Positions 13,307 through 25,368 of a stretch of DNA of 64,000 nt are shown here, piece by piece; within the stretch, counting starts at the first letter, position 1, and each line of letters begins with the position of its first letter. The DNA is from Flavobacteriales bacterium. GTDB taxonomy: Bacteria > Bacteroidota > Bacteroidia > Flavobacteriales > Schleiferiaceae. A model generated the notes under the pieces. It saw only the letters and a program-made list of their open reading frames with translations, searched no databases and was not told where the DNA came from. A program made the position numbers and the translations under genes. Where the stretch lies: assembly GCA_017795025.1 (NCBI GenBank), contig CP051243.1:1116001-1180000 (forward strand), written 5' to 3'.

Positions 13307-13846
13307 TCACACCTTCCGTAAATCCCCTTCCAGTAATTCACTTTTGGGCAGGGTAGCATCAAAAAACTTCTTTAAGAAAATCATTTGCGGTATGGCCTTG
13401 CTCTTACCGTAAAGACCCGCCAAATAAACAGCCACTGCTCCTAAAGCCGCAATAGGTAAAAGCCAAAAACCCCAAATTGGCTTGTCTAGCACATATTGCG
13501 AATAGCTTAAAATAAAACTAGCAATCATCGTAATGCCGAAAATGGTATAGAGAAACATAAAGAAGGTCCACACCCCCGCAGCCGGACCAATAAGGACCCG
13601 AATCACAGTGCCCCCTTCCCCATCATCTTCCAGGTTTAAATCCATTTCGGGCGACCAGGTGTGCTTTTCGGGTTTCCGATACGAGAATATTAAATGACCA
13701 TGCGTATCCTTATAAGTCAGCGGCCATTGATCGGGGTTCACACTAAGGGCATTTTTTAAAGACTGCCGCAAAGCCGCAGCATCGCGTACATTGCGAAATT
13801 TATAGCGCGGCCGCAGTTGGTATTCGTTTAGGCTGATTTGGCTCAT
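13307..13846 (-). CDS. Uncharacterised two-helix membrane protein
   Basis: 179 residues. The N-terminal 90 residues are soluble, with a strand pattern around HGHLIFSYRKPEKHTWSPEM. Two hydrophobic segments follow at about 93-113 and 124-145. No family is recognised. It is divergent from ribD, with only about 66 bp between start codons, and lies just outside the cassette array. Its base composition is like the core genes, so the array boundary is at or before the recombinase start. Confidence 0.65.
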   Translation of the reverse strand: MSQISLNEYQLRPRYKFRNVRDAAALRQSLKNALSVNPDQWPLTYKDTHGHLIFSYRKPEKHTWSPEMDLNLEDDGEGGTVIRVLIGPAAGVWTFFMFLYTIFGITMIASFILSYSQYVLDKPIWGFWLLPIAALGAVAVYLAGLYGKSKAIPQMIFLKKFFDATLPKSELLEGDLRKV

Positions 13847-13899
13847 AAAGCTAATTTAGGAAAAGGGAACAGCATTCTACATTTTGCCATTGCGAACAC

Positions 13900-13907
13900 T
13901 ACTTTTG
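13900..13907 (+). promoter_or_regulatory. ribD promoter -7 element
   Basis: TACTTTTG matches the TAnnTTTG consensus and ends only 5 bases before the ribD ATG, so the transcript would be leaderless or nearly so. No well-spaced TTTG -33 box is seen. Confidence 0.5.
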
Positions 13908-13912
13908 CCCAG

Positions 13913-14938
13913 ATGAATTCCGATGAAGTCTATATTCAACGCTGCTTAGAGCTAGCCGCTTTAGGCCGTTATTCTGTGGCACCTAATCCCATGGTGGGTT
14001 GTGTAATCGTTTATCAAGGTAAAATAATCGGCGAAGGTTACCACCATCATGCTGGAGGTCCTCATGCGGAGGTCCTGGCCATTCAAGCCGTAAAGGACCA
14101 AGCGCTATTAAAGGAATCTACGCTCTATGTAAGCCTCGAACCCTGCGCACACCATGGTCGTACTCCCCCTTGTTCGGATTTGATAATTGAAAAAGGTATC
14201 CCAACCGTTGTGATTGCCACTCGCGACAGTCACGCTGCCGTAAATGGTAAGGGAATTCAAAAACTTCAATCAGCCGGAATTGAAGTGCGGGAGTCGATAC
14301 TCCAAGAGCAGGCCCAAGACTTAAATCGTATTTTTTTCACTTTTCACGAAAAAAAGCGTCCCTACATCACCTTAAAATGGGCCGAAAGCGCCGATGGTTT
14401 TATCGACCCTCCCCGCAATGAAAATAGTAAAGGAGTACAATGGATTACAGCCCCAGAAACGCAAGTATACAGTCATCGATTAAGAGCCTCCCATCAGGCG
14501 ATATTGGTGGGTCGCAGAACGGTGGAAATCGACGATCCTAGCTTAAACTGCCGAGCCTTTGCCGGAAAAGATCCGCTACGAATCCTTATCGATCCGCATA
14601 ACCGACTCGACCACCGCTCTTTTAAGGTCTTTCGCGACAGCCATTACCTCCGTTTTTGCAAAACACCACTAACAGAGCAAGATCGAGCCTTATCCAATCT
14701 TGAGGCTCCGATACCCGAAATACTGGACATGCTTTTCCAAGAGGAAGTTAGCAGCCTTTTAGTGGAAGGAGGAGCGAAAACCCTCTCCTCTTTTATAGAA
14801 AGCGGATATTGGGATGAAGCTCAAATTTTAAAAGCAGCCCATTCCCTTGGCGGCGGTTTAAAGGCCCCCAAGATAGAAGGACCTACCAGCCGCATAAACC
14901 TAGGGACGGATGAACTCTTAAAAATCGGCAATCCATGA
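13913..14938 (+). CDS. ribD: Riboflavin biosynthesis protein RibD
   Basis: Bifunctional deaminase/reductase of riboflavin synthesis: it deaminates the pyrimidine ring made from GTP, then reduces the ribosyl group. About 341 residues from ATG at 13913; an upstream in-frame ATG at 13838 would overlap the divergent gene and the promoter element. The zinc deaminase motif is HAEVLAI, followed by EPCAHHGRTPPC. The C-terminal RibD_C reductase has LKWAESADGFID, ILVGRRTVEIDDPSL and LLVEGGAKTL. It overlaps the next gene by 4 bp. Confidence 0.95.
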   Translation: MNSDEVYIQRCLELAALGRYSVAPNPMVGCVIVYQGKIIGEGYHHHAGGPHAEVLAIQAVKDQALLKESTLYVSLEPCAHHGRTPPCSDLIIEKGIPTVVIATRDSHAAVNGKGIQKLQSAGIEVRESILQEQAQDLNRIFFTFHEKKRPYITLKWAESADGFIDPPRNENSKGVQWITAPETQVYSHRLRASHQAILVGRRTVEIDDPSLNCRAFAGKDPLRILIDPHNRLDHRSFKVFRDSHYLRFCKTPLTEQDRALSNLEAPIPEILDMLFQEEVSSLLVEGGAKTLSSFIESGYWDEAQILKAAHSLGGGLKAPKIEGPTSRINLGTDELLKIGNP

Positions 14939-15801
14939 TTTGGCTGCTGCTAAGTATCAGTTGCTCGGTACTCATCTTCATTGTATTCAAGCAGTTTAAA
15001 CGCTTTGAGGTCGACAACCTGCAAGCGATTTTAATTAACTACTTCATCGCCTTCAGCATTGGTCAGTGGCAAAATGGTGGATTTAAAAACCCATTGGCGG
15101 TCGCCGAACAAGACTGGTTTGCTTCGGTAGTGCTCTTAGGATTTCTGTTTATCACCCTCTTCCGCTTAATGGCCTGGGTGAGTCAGAATTACGGAATGGC
15201 CACCGTTTCGGTAGCGGTTAAAATGGCGGTGATTATTCCCGTGAGCTTCGGGGTTCTTTATTTTGGCGAATCCCTGGGAGCGGTAAAGCTGATTGGAATC
15301 ATTTTAGCCCTTATCGCGGTATATATGACCACCTGGCAACCCCGAAAAATGAAAGGTTCCAAGGTCGCCTACTGGTTTCCCATTTTGCTTTTCATTGGCT
15401 CTGGTTTCCTCGATGCTTTTTTAAAATACAATGAGGCCGAAATCGTCGCCAAAGCCGACCAAGCCTGGTTTGCTTCCAGCATTTTCGGGATGGCGGCCCT
15501 CTTTGGCATCATCCTAATCCTACACCAAAGGCTCATCTTGAAAAAGCCTTTTCAAGGCAAGGCTATCTTAGGCGGAATTGCCCTGGGGATTCCCAATTAT
15601 GGCAGCATCTATTTCTTACTGCGGGCCCTTGGAATGGAAAACCTTGAAAGCTCAAGCATCTTTGCCCTAAACAATGTGGGGATTGTATTCCTTAGCGCTA
15701 TTCTAGGCTACTTTTTCTTTAAAGAGAAATTGAGCCAGCTTAATATGGTGGGTATTGGTTTGGCTATTGTTTCCATTATCTTAATAGCTTTAGCCCTATG
15801 A
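14935..15801 (+). CDS. EamA/DMT-superfamily transporter
   Basis: 288 residues with about ten hydrophobic segments, the full drug/metabolite transporter layout of two EamA repeats. The first repeat ends AVIIPVSFGVLYFGESLGAVKLIGIILALIAV, the second FALNNVGIVFLSAILGYFFFKEKLSQLNMVGIGLAI. It starts inside the ribD stop (ATGA) and overlaps the YigZ-like gene by 4 bp, so it is part of a four-gene plus-strand operon. The substrate cannot be read from sequence; linkage with ribD makes a vitamin possible but unproven. Confidence 0.85.
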   Translation: MIWLLLSISCSVLIFIVFKQFKRFEVDNLQAILINYFIAFSIGQWQNGGFKNPLAVAEQDWFASVVLLGFLFITLFRLMAWVSQNYGMATVSVAVKMAVIIPVSFGVLYFGESLGAVKLIGIILALIAVYMTTWQPRKMKGSKVAYWFPILLFIGSGFLDAFLKYNEAEIVAKADQAWFASSIFGMAALFGIILILHQRLILKKPFQGKAILGGIALGIPNYGSIYFLLRALGMENLESSSIFALNNVGIVFLSAILGYFFFKEKLSQLNMVGIGLAIVSIILIALAL

Positions 15802-16424
15802 TGCAGGAACCTTTAAGTGCCGATCATTACCGAACGATTAAAAATAGTTCAGAAGCTCTATTCAAAGACCGAGGTTCTAAATTTATAGCCATCGCTTTTC
15901 CTTTAAAAGAGGAAAGTGATTTTCCGCCCCTTTTGGAAGAGCTTAAAAAACGTTTCTATGATGCCCGACATCATTGCTACGCCTATCGCTGCCAACCTTT
16001 AAACCCGCAGTGGCGTTTTAATGATGATGGAGAGCCTGCCCATTCGGCGGGCACCCCGATATATCACGCCATTCAGTCCCTCGACCTTTGGGACGTAGCG
16101 GTGGTCGTGGTTCGCTATTTTGGAGGTACAAAATTGGGCGTGGGTGGCTTAATAAACGCTTATCGAACCGCTGCAGAACAATCCCTTCAAGCGGCTCAAG
16201 GAATGGATGTATATTTATATCGAAATTTCGAACTGCGTTTTCCTTATGCTGCGATGGATGAGGTAATGCGGGTTTTACCGCAATGTGCTTTTGAAATTGT
16301 TGATGAAACGATGGCCGAAGATGCCGGCTATCAGGTTCGAGTTCGCCGGTCACAAACCGACCTTGCGCTCGAACAAATTAAAGAATTGTATCAGTTAAAG
16401 ATTAAAGAACTAGATGAAAATTAA
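15798..16424 (+). CDS. YigZ/IMPACT family protein
   Basis: 208 residues. The conserved N-terminal IMPACT domain shows GSKFIAIAFPLKEESDF, then HHCYAYRC, NDDGEPAHSAGTPI and VVVRYFGGTKLGVGGL (about residues 108-123). The C-terminal ferredoxin-like DUF1949 domain follows. Family members are linked to translation control or nucleotide-related functions without a settled reaction. Start is ATG at 15798 or 15801. It overlaps the upstream transporter by 4 bp and the downstream protease by 11 bp. Confidence 0.9.
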   Translation: MMQEPLSADHYRTIKNSSEALFKDRGSKFIAIAFPLKEESDFPPLLEELKKRFYDARHHCYAYRCQPLNPQWRFNDDGEPAHSAGTPIYHAIQSLDLWDVAVVVVRYFGGTKLGVGGLINAYRTAAEQSLQAAQGMDVYLYRNFELRFPYAAMDEVMRVLPQCAFEIVDETMAEDAGYQVRVRRSQTDLALEQIKELYQLKIKELDEN

Positions 16425-18168
16425 GAGCCTATTAGCCACATTTTTACTCCCGATTTCTCTACTGGCCCATGGAGAAAAAGGTAGCGCCGGCTTACAATCC
16501 GGAGATGTTAGCAACGATATGAAGGAGTATCGCCAAGCTAATTTTCAAGGTGAAGATGCCCTACCCCTAGCCCTGGGACTTCTATCAAGCCAGGACTGGC
16601 AAGCGAGTTTAGATAAGCGCATGGAAAGTCCCGGTGGGCGCCACGATCATTTTAAACTTTACCGCAATGGGCGGCTCCTGAGCTTTCAAGGATTGTCTAT
16701 TCACTATTTCAAAAATGGGGAGCTCCTTATCCAGTACCCGGATGTGCCTAATCAATTGGATGCTTTAAGTCCATTGGCTATAGACACCACTGCCCTCCGA
16801 AACGAATTGGCCTGTAATCGTATGGAACAAGAGCCTGCTTACCTTTCGGTAGATGGAAGTTTATTGCCGGGTATTGATGTGAATTTTTACGGTGCCGAGG
16901 GGGCCCACTATCAGGCATTTTTGGCCGGATCCGAAATTTTTGGCTTAGCTGATAATCGTCGCTACAGCAGCGACTCCACCTGTCAGGCCTATATTTTCTT
17001 ACCCGACCCACTAAGCACCGCCAATGTGAATTATGGCGGCAATTACAGTGATAATAATGATGCGACTAACAGCAGTTTAAACGCAGAACGCGTCTTGCGT
17101 AACTTCACGGCGACCTTTGATAACGGGGTGTTCAAGCTGGAAAACGCCGATATTAAGATTGATGAGTTTAGCGCGCCAGTGGTTCAGCCAATCACCAGTA
17201 ATGGGCCCTTTTTTAATTACACGCGCGATCAAGATGGCTTTGAAGATGTGAATGCCTTCTTCCATTTAAGTGAGTTCAAGAGGTATATCGATAGTCTTGG
17301 TTTTACCTCCATCCCAGGTGCTCAAATTATGATTGATGTACATGCCTTAAGTGATGCCGATCAAAGTTATTACAGTCCGGCCGAAAAGCGTATTTACATG
17401 GGTGAAGGTGGGGTTGATGATGCGGAAGATGCCGATGTGGTTATCCACGAATACGGACATACCCTGGTGAATGGTGCTTCAGCGAACACGAACCGAATTA
17501 GTGAACGGGCTGGTATGGAAGAAGCGATTTGCGATTACTTCGCGATTAGCTGGTCTTTGGTATTTAGCCCCAATCAAAGGGATCGGGTATTTAACTGGGA
17601 CGGCCATAACATCTTTTGGCCAGGAAGGTTAGCCTCGAGCACCAAGGATTATCAAACCCTAACTTTTAACAGTAATATTTACGCCCACACCGATTTAATG
17701 GCTTCTTGCCTTTTGGAGATTCGGGACAATACCAGCCGTCAAACCGCGGATGCCGTCATCCTGCAAGCTTTATTTACCCTACAGAGCAATAGCACCTATG
17801 CCGATTATGCACGGATGATTTTACAGGCCGATGACTTACTTAATGGCGGGGCAAACTATCAGGTTATTAAAGCCGCCTTTGTACGACGTAATGTATTGCC
17901 AGCCGACTTTAGCATCTACGAAAGTGAAGGCCAAATAGGCATTCGAATCTTTAATACCTATGGTTTTTCCGAAGGTGAGGCCTTACAGATTGAAAGTGAT
18001 GAAGACCTAGCCTCTTACGAATTAAGAGACTTGCAAGGTCGCCTAATTCAATCTGCTCCTCTGAGCGGGCATGAAGCTAAATTGAATTTTGAACTGCCTA
18101 GTGGCTTATACTTAATAAGTATCTACGACCACCAAGGCCAGGTGAAGAGCTTAAAAATTCAACGCTAG
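16414..18168 (+). CDS. Secreted zinc metalloprotease with T9SS sorting domain
   Basis: 584 residues. The signal peptide is at about 1-18 (LLATFLLPISLLA). A prodomain-like region (30-230) precedes the catalytic domain with HEYGH at 345-349 and a downstream GMEEAICDYFA helix giving the third zinc ligand near 369, the gluzincin arrangement of M4/M36 peptidases. The last about 75 residues (YELRDLQGRLIQSAPLSG, LPSGLYLISIYDHQGQVKSL) form a type A sorting domain, directing export through the type IX system. Family placement between M4 and M36 is not certain. It overlaps the YigZ-like gene by 11 bp. Confidence 0.85.
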   Translation: MKIKSLLATFLLPISLLAHGEKGSAGLQSGDVSNDMKEYRQANFQGEDALPLALGLLSSQDWQASLDKRMESPGGRHDHFKLYRNGRLLSFQGLSIHYFKNGELLIQYPDVPNQLDALSPLAIDTTALRNELACNRMEQEPAYLSVDGSLLPGIDVNFYGAEGAHYQAFLAGSEIFGLADNRRYSSDSTCQAYIFLPDPLSTANVNYGGNYSDNNDATNSSLNAERVLRNFTATFDNGVFKLENADIKIDEFSAPVVQPITSNGPFFNYTRDQDGFEDVNAFFHLSEFKRYIDSLGFTSIPGAQIMIDVHALSDADQSYYSPAEKRIYMGEGGVDDAEDADVVIHEYGHTLVNGASANTNRISERAGMEEAICDYFAISWSLVFSPNQRDRVFNWDGHNIFWPGRLASSTKDYQTLTFNSNIYAHTDLMASCLLEIRDNTSRQTADAVILQALFTLQSNSTYADYARMILQADDLLNGGANYQVIKAAFVRRNVLPADFSIYESEGQIGIRIFNTYGFSEGEALQIESDEDLASYELRDLQGRLIQSAPLSGHEAKLNFELPSGLYLISIYDHQGQVKSLKIQR

Positions 18169-18172
18169 TATA

Positions 18173-18646
18173 TCACAGCAGACCAGCCGTAACTAGTTGC
18201 TGGTTTAACCATTTTTGCATAGACTGAAGGCCTTCCGGAGCATTCCCGAAGGTCTTCACTTTTTTAAGGTAAGTTGATTCTTGGGACTCAGGCTTGAGCA
18301 CTTCTAGCTTGTAAGCATAAGAAGGCCCATCATAAGTGCTTCCGCCTAATTGGTAGATACTGTCTAATTCCAGGTACTTCACCTCTTCCAGCTTCGTGAT
18401 GAGTTCCATTTCCAGGGATTCAAAGCCTGCAAGGCTGGTGTTTCCTTCAAAGCTAGTGCCTCGAAGACCGATGAAATAGAGCCTGCCCTCACTTAGGCGC
18501 GCTTCATACTGAGGACAGTCGCTGAGACATCCATAAGCTTCCCATGTAAAATCAATACTTCGATCGCCAGCCTTAAGTGCATCATAAACTTTTGGACTAC
18601 AAGCCGTTAAAACTAAGCCGAAGGCGAAGATCAAAGTTCTTTTCAT
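18173..18646 (-). CDS. DUF6438-like lipoprotein
   Basis: 157 residues with a lipoprotein signal peptide; the lipobox LTAC places the lipidated Cys at residue 16. The mature part contains GCLSDCPQYEARLSEGRLYFIG, the CxxxCPxY pattern of DUF6438, and a later DGPSYAYKLEV segment. Envelope location is inferred. It lies 4 bp from the convergent protease stop and 7 bp downstream of yidC on the same strand, with no terminator between the convergent genes. Confidence 0.75.
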   Translation of the reverse strand: MKRTLIFAFGLVLTACSPKVYDALKAGDRSIDFTWEAYGCLSDCPQYEARLSEGRLYFIGLRGTSFEGNTSLAGFESLEMELITKLEEVKYLELDSIYQLGGSTYDGPSYAYKLEVLKPESQESTYLKKVKTFGNAPEGLQSMQKWLNQQLVTAGLL

Positions 18647-18652
18647 CCTTGC

Positions 18653-20503
18653 TTATTTCTTACGACGTTGTTGACGATTGCCTTGCTCTTGCTGCTGCTC
18701 TTGAACTTCGCGCATGCGGCGCATAAAGCGGTTTTCCTTTTGCGGTCCTTCCTTGCGCTTGGCAATTTTCGCGCGAATCTTATCCTCATCAATAAAGGCA
18801 CGAATGGCAAACTGCTGTCCGAATGTAATCATGTTGGCTACAAAGTAGTAGTAGCTCAAGCCTGCAGCATAAGAGTTAAAGACGCCTAAGAACATAATCG
18901 GCATGAAGTAGATGATATATTTCATTTGAGGAAACTGCTGGTTTTGTGCCGAGCCGGTTAGCTGTTGATTCATATAAGTATAAATCAAGGTTGAAACCGT
19001 CATGAGCAGGGTAAACAAACTCACATGATCTCCATAGAAGGGAATATCAAAGGGAAGGTCATAAATCGAGTCGTAGGTCGATAAATCCGTGGCCCATAAA
19101 AATGGCTGTTGCCGAAGCTCGATAGAAGCCGGGAAAAAACGGAAGAGCGCAATTAAGATTGGGAATTGAAGGAGCATAGGCAAACAACCTCCCAGTGGGC
19201 TTACGCCCGCCTTATTGTATAGCTCTAGCGTGGCTTGTTGCTTCTTCATTGGGTCGTCATACTTCTCCCCTAACTCATCAATCTCGGGCTTAAGAACCCG
19301 CATTTTGGCCATGGAGCGATAAGAAGAATAGGTGAGTGGGAAAAGCACCATCTTAATCAAAAGGGCGATAATCAAGATTACCAAGCCATAGTTAAGACCG
19401 TAGTCCTCCAAAAACATAAATACGTTGAGTACGATACCTCGGTTAATCCAGCCCAAGATTCCCCAACCTAGCGGGATTAGTTCTTCGAATCCTTCTTCAT
19501 AGGAATCAAGAATTTCATACTTATTGGGACCCAAATAAATGCCCAGTGGTAAATCAATATCTCCAGTGCCGGTTTTGGGGTATTTAACATTAGCCGCATA
19601 GTATTTGGTAAAACCCTCTTCATCTAGGCTCGCAATGCGGAAGTCGGCACCAATAAAGGGCTCCCCTCTCGATTGTAAGATACTGGTAAAGAACTGCTGA
19701 CGATAGGCAAACCAATCTAATTTCCCTTCCGCGCTCTCTTCATCCTCACTGGTGGAATTAAAGCTTTCTACTTCTAAATCCTCCAGCAGGCGATACATCA
19801 TCTCCGAGCTTTGGATCTCGTTTTTCTTATTCTTTTCGTGTCGAAGTGACTTAAGCTCCCAAATAAGATTCGACTCAGCTCCCGCTAACAAGGAACTCAT
19901 GCCCTCGGTTTCTACCTTCAAATCGAGGCGATATTCATCTTCTGGCAGGTTGTACTGGTAAACCATTTGTGCGCCATCATCGGTAAGGGCCGCCAACTTT
20001 AGTTGATTTCCGCTTTGCTCAAGCACTTTAAATTGCAATTGAGCCGTACTACGAATTTGACCGGCTTGAATCCCAAAACCGAAGTTGCTATTCCCTTGAT
20101 CTAAAAGGTGTAAGGGTAAAGAGTCGTAGGTCTGATACTTCTTTAGTTGCGCTTCAACAATTTGTCCACCTAAGCTTGAAATCTTTAGTCGCAATTTATC
20201 ATTCTCCAATTCGAAATACTGCGTTTCGGCCTGGGTCATCATCTGCTTGGCAAAAGGACCATATAAGCTTACTGCTTTGAGGTAAGCCAAGGTATCGTTG
20301 GTCTCCGTAAAGTCTGCCGTATCCATTGCAGCAACTGTCTCGGGCGCTTCCGCTGCTTTCTCTTTGACAATAGTAGTGTCGTTTGTATTGGCCGCAGCAG
20401 GATCTGCGGTTTTACTGGGCTGATCAAAAACCGTAATGTATACAATGATAGCACCGACCAGCAAGAAGCCAATAATGGTGTTTAAATCGAGCTTAGTGTT
20501 CAT
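18653..20503 (-). CDS. yidC: Membrane protein insertase YidC
   Basis: 616 residues. One N-terminal membrane segment (about 9-25), then a large periplasmic domain (to about 340) of the Gram-negative type, then the conserved membrane core: YGLNYGLVILIIALLIKMVLFPLTY, MKKQQATLELYNKAGVSPLGGCLP and late helices ending at about 570. The C-terminus is Arg/Lys/Gln-rich, as expected for ribosome contact. YidC inserts and folds inner-membrane proteins, alone or with SecYEG. It directly follows pyrG (1-bp gap), a linkage common in Bacteroidota. Confidence 0.95.
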   Translation of the reverse strand: MNTKLDLNTIIGFLLVGAIIVYITVFDQPSKTADPAAANTNDTTIVKEKAAEAPETVAAMDTADFTETNDTLAYLKAVSLYGPFAKQMMTQAETQYFELENDKLRLKISSLGGQIVEAQLKKYQTYDSLPLHLLDQGNSNFGFGIQAGQIRSTAQLQFKVLEQSGNQLKLAALTDDGAQMVYQYNLPEDEYRLDLKVETEGMSSLLAGAESNLIWELKSLRHEKNKKNEIQSSEMMYRLLEDLEVESFNSTSEDEESAEGKLDWFAYRQQFFTSILQSRGEPFIGADFRIASLDEEGFTKYYAANVKYPKTGTGDIDLPLGIYLGPNKYEILDSYEEGFEELIPLGWGILGWINRGIVLNVFMFLEDYGLNYGLVILIIALLIKMVLFPLTYSSYRSMAKMRVLKPEIDELGEKYDDPMKKQQATLELYNKAGVSPLGGCLPMLLQFPILIALFRFFPASIELRQQPFLWATDLSTYDSIYDLPFDIPFYGDHVSLFTLLMTVSTLIYTYMNQQLTGSAQNQQFPQMKYIIYFMPIMFLGVFNSYAAGLSYYYFVANMITFGQQFAIRAFIDEDKIRAKIAKRKEGPQKENRFMRRMREVQEQQQEQGNRQQRRKK

Positions 20504-20504
20504 T

Positions 20505-23147
<2,643 letters not shown>

Positions 23148-23158
<11 letters not shown>

Positions 23159-24506
23159 AAGACGAACTATTTAACCACTTCCTTCTAAATTCACAATTGA
23201 GGTGCTCGTTATTTACACGAACATAGGTGTCAAGGATTTTATCATTAACCCATTCTTCTAAGATCTCGTTCTTCTTTTTAGCCAGTGCTACCAGCTTTAT
23301 ACGCTGATAGTCGGTGGCCATATTAGCCACATGTGCTTCAGAACGATCGATGAGCTTCACCAATTTGTAACCCTCTTTTTCGTCGCGGGTTCTAAAAAAG
23401 CTGGGCTCTGAAACCGTCCCTTCTTCTACCGATTCTAAGGTGTAGAAAGTGGATTTCTCCAATTGGCCGGTTTCCCAACGGCTATCTCCTGTTTGAGGAT
23501 TCATCACCCTTCCCCCGTTTAATCGCGACTCTTCGGCCTCCGAAAACTGTTGTGCAGCCTCTTCAAAGGTGATTTTATCATTTACAATTAGGAGCCGAAT
23601 ACTATCTAACTTCTCTTTGGTGGCCTCTAAGTTTTCGGCCGAGATTTTAGGTTTGATGAGAATGTGGCGTAAATCCAGTTCTTGACCAATTTTTCGTTGT
23701 ACCTGAACGATGTGATAGCCGTATTCGGTTCGGAAGGGCTCGGAGATTTCGTTTAGGCCCAGGTTAAAAGCTACCGCTTCAAATTCCTTTACAAACTGTC
23801 CGCGTTTAATCCCCTTATACTCTCCACCATTACGAGCGCTACCTGGATCCTCGGAGTATAGAACCGCCATGGTATTAAAGGAAGACCCATTCTCAATCCG
23901 GCCTTTAATTTCTTTTAGTTTGTCGATGGCCTCTTGCTTGGCCGCCTCACTCACTTTAGGATATAGTACAATTTCGGCATACTCCACCTCTGCATTAATA
24001 AGGGGTAAACTATCCTTCGGGATTCCTTCATAAAATTCACGAACCTCAGAGGGGGTAATTTCCACATCACCATTAATCTCCTGCATCATCCGCTGAGCGG
24101 TAAGCTGATTACGAATCAGCGGCGCCATTTCCTCTTTAATCTCTAAAATCGACTTTCCGTAATACTGCTCTAATTTTGCTTCGCTGCCAATTTGCTGAAT
24201 AAATACGGCGATACGACGATCAATATTGGCCTGCACTTCCTCCTCACCTACTTCAACCGAATCGAGGGCCGCTTGATGTAAAAGAAGTTTTTCCAATAAG
24301 AGGTCTTCAAATACCAAACAGCGATTAATGGGTATGGCCGGGTTTTGACGCGTTTGGGCCTCAATGGTTTGGTCTAGGTCACTTTTAAGGACGATTTCCT
24401 TACCAACAACAGCCAAAACACCATCAATCAGCTTAGGCTGAGCGGATAAAATGCTGCCCAATAACATGAAGGCGACTAAGGGGAAGGATTTAAGGATAGG
24501 TTTCAA
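23148..24506 (-). CDS. SurA-like periplasmic peptidyl-prolyl isomerase
   Basis: 452 residues. The signal peptide (about 1-22) ends SILSAQ. A SurA-type N-terminal helical domain (25-165) precedes two parvulin domains, at about 175-275 (YSEDPGSARNGGEYKGIKRG, EYGYHIVQVQ) and 280-385 (DLRHILIKP, EESRLNGGRVMNP). It assists outer-membrane protein folding in the periplasm. Second of three consecutive isomerase-type genes, overlapping the previous one by 17 bp and MoxR by 11 bp. Confidence 0.9.
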
Positions 24507-25368
24507 ATTCTTTCTTTTTTAAAGCGTCACTAAGTAGGTTCTTTTCCAAATCTGCAATTAGATCTAAACGTCTTTTATTAACCAGGGTTTTTCGGATAAT
24601 TTCCTCAACATACACTAATGGAGAAGGATTGTCTTTAATCTTGTAATCCATTATTTCTGCAAGGTAATATAGTCCCTCGGATTCAATCTCCACAAATTTA
24701 TTGCGGGCCAAAAAATCCTGTTGATTGTAAGAGCGAATGGGAATGAGTTTTCGAAATTCGTTAAAACTCATCCAAATGGTATCGTCGAGGGAGAAATTAC
24801 GCGCATTACGCAACACGTAGTCCATCAATAAAGCGCGATCCTCTTCCTTATCACTTTTAAATATCTTGGGAAGATCTTCTAAATCTGGAGCATCTGCAGG
24901 TACACACACAAAACGGGTGCGTAAGATATTTTCCTTGAGTTGGAAATTGGCCAAGTGCTCCTCGTAATAGTCTTTTACCTCTTGCTCCGAAACGCTGGTA
25001 TCTAATCGATCGGCCACATACTTTTCGAGATAGGCAAACTTAAGGAGGTCGTTACGGTAGTTACGTATCTGCTCCTCAAACTGCTTTTGCTCCTCCGATA
25101 GGTTAAACTCCGCTTTATAGATCATCAGCTCATTTTTTGCCCAAACGTTGATGTAGTTTTGAACAAAGCTGCTGCTGTCTTCTGGACTTAAATCGCGCGG
25201 CATCACCTTTTCCAGTTCGGAGGAATACAGCTCCGAATCATACACTCGAGCAATCAGTTTACCTTCCTTCTCGGCATCTTCATCCGAAGGCATAAAAAAA
25301 TCGCAGCCTCCCGTGAAAAACAGGAGGCTTGCGATAAATGATATTCTGAAAAAATTATTCAAGTTCAC
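24490..25368 (-). CDS. SurA-N-like lipoprotein
   Basis: 292 residues with a lipoprotein signal (lipobox LFFTGGC, Cys at about 22). The body resembles the helical chaperone part of SurA/PpiC proteins (DSELYSSELEKVMP, VSEQEVKDYYEEHLANFQL) but I see no parvulin active-site pattern, so it may be a chaperone without isomerase activity. Placed between two parvulin proteins, with 14-bp and 17-bp overlaps to them, it probably works in the same folding pathway. Confidence 0.75.
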   Translation of the reverse strand: MNLNNFFRISFIASLLFFTGGCDFFMPSDEDAEKEGKLIARVYDSELYSSELEKVMPRDLSPEDSSSFVQNYINVWAKNELMIYKAEFNLSEEQKQFEEQIRNYRNDLLKFAYLEKYVADRLDTSVSEQEVKDYYEEHLANFQLKENILRTRFVCVPADAPDLEDLPKIFKSDKEEDRALLMDYVLRNARNFSLDDTIWMSFNEFRKLIPIRSYNQQDFLARNKFVEIESEGLYYLAEIMDYKIKDNPSPLVYVEEIIRKTLVNKRRLDLIADLEKNLLSDALKKKEFETYP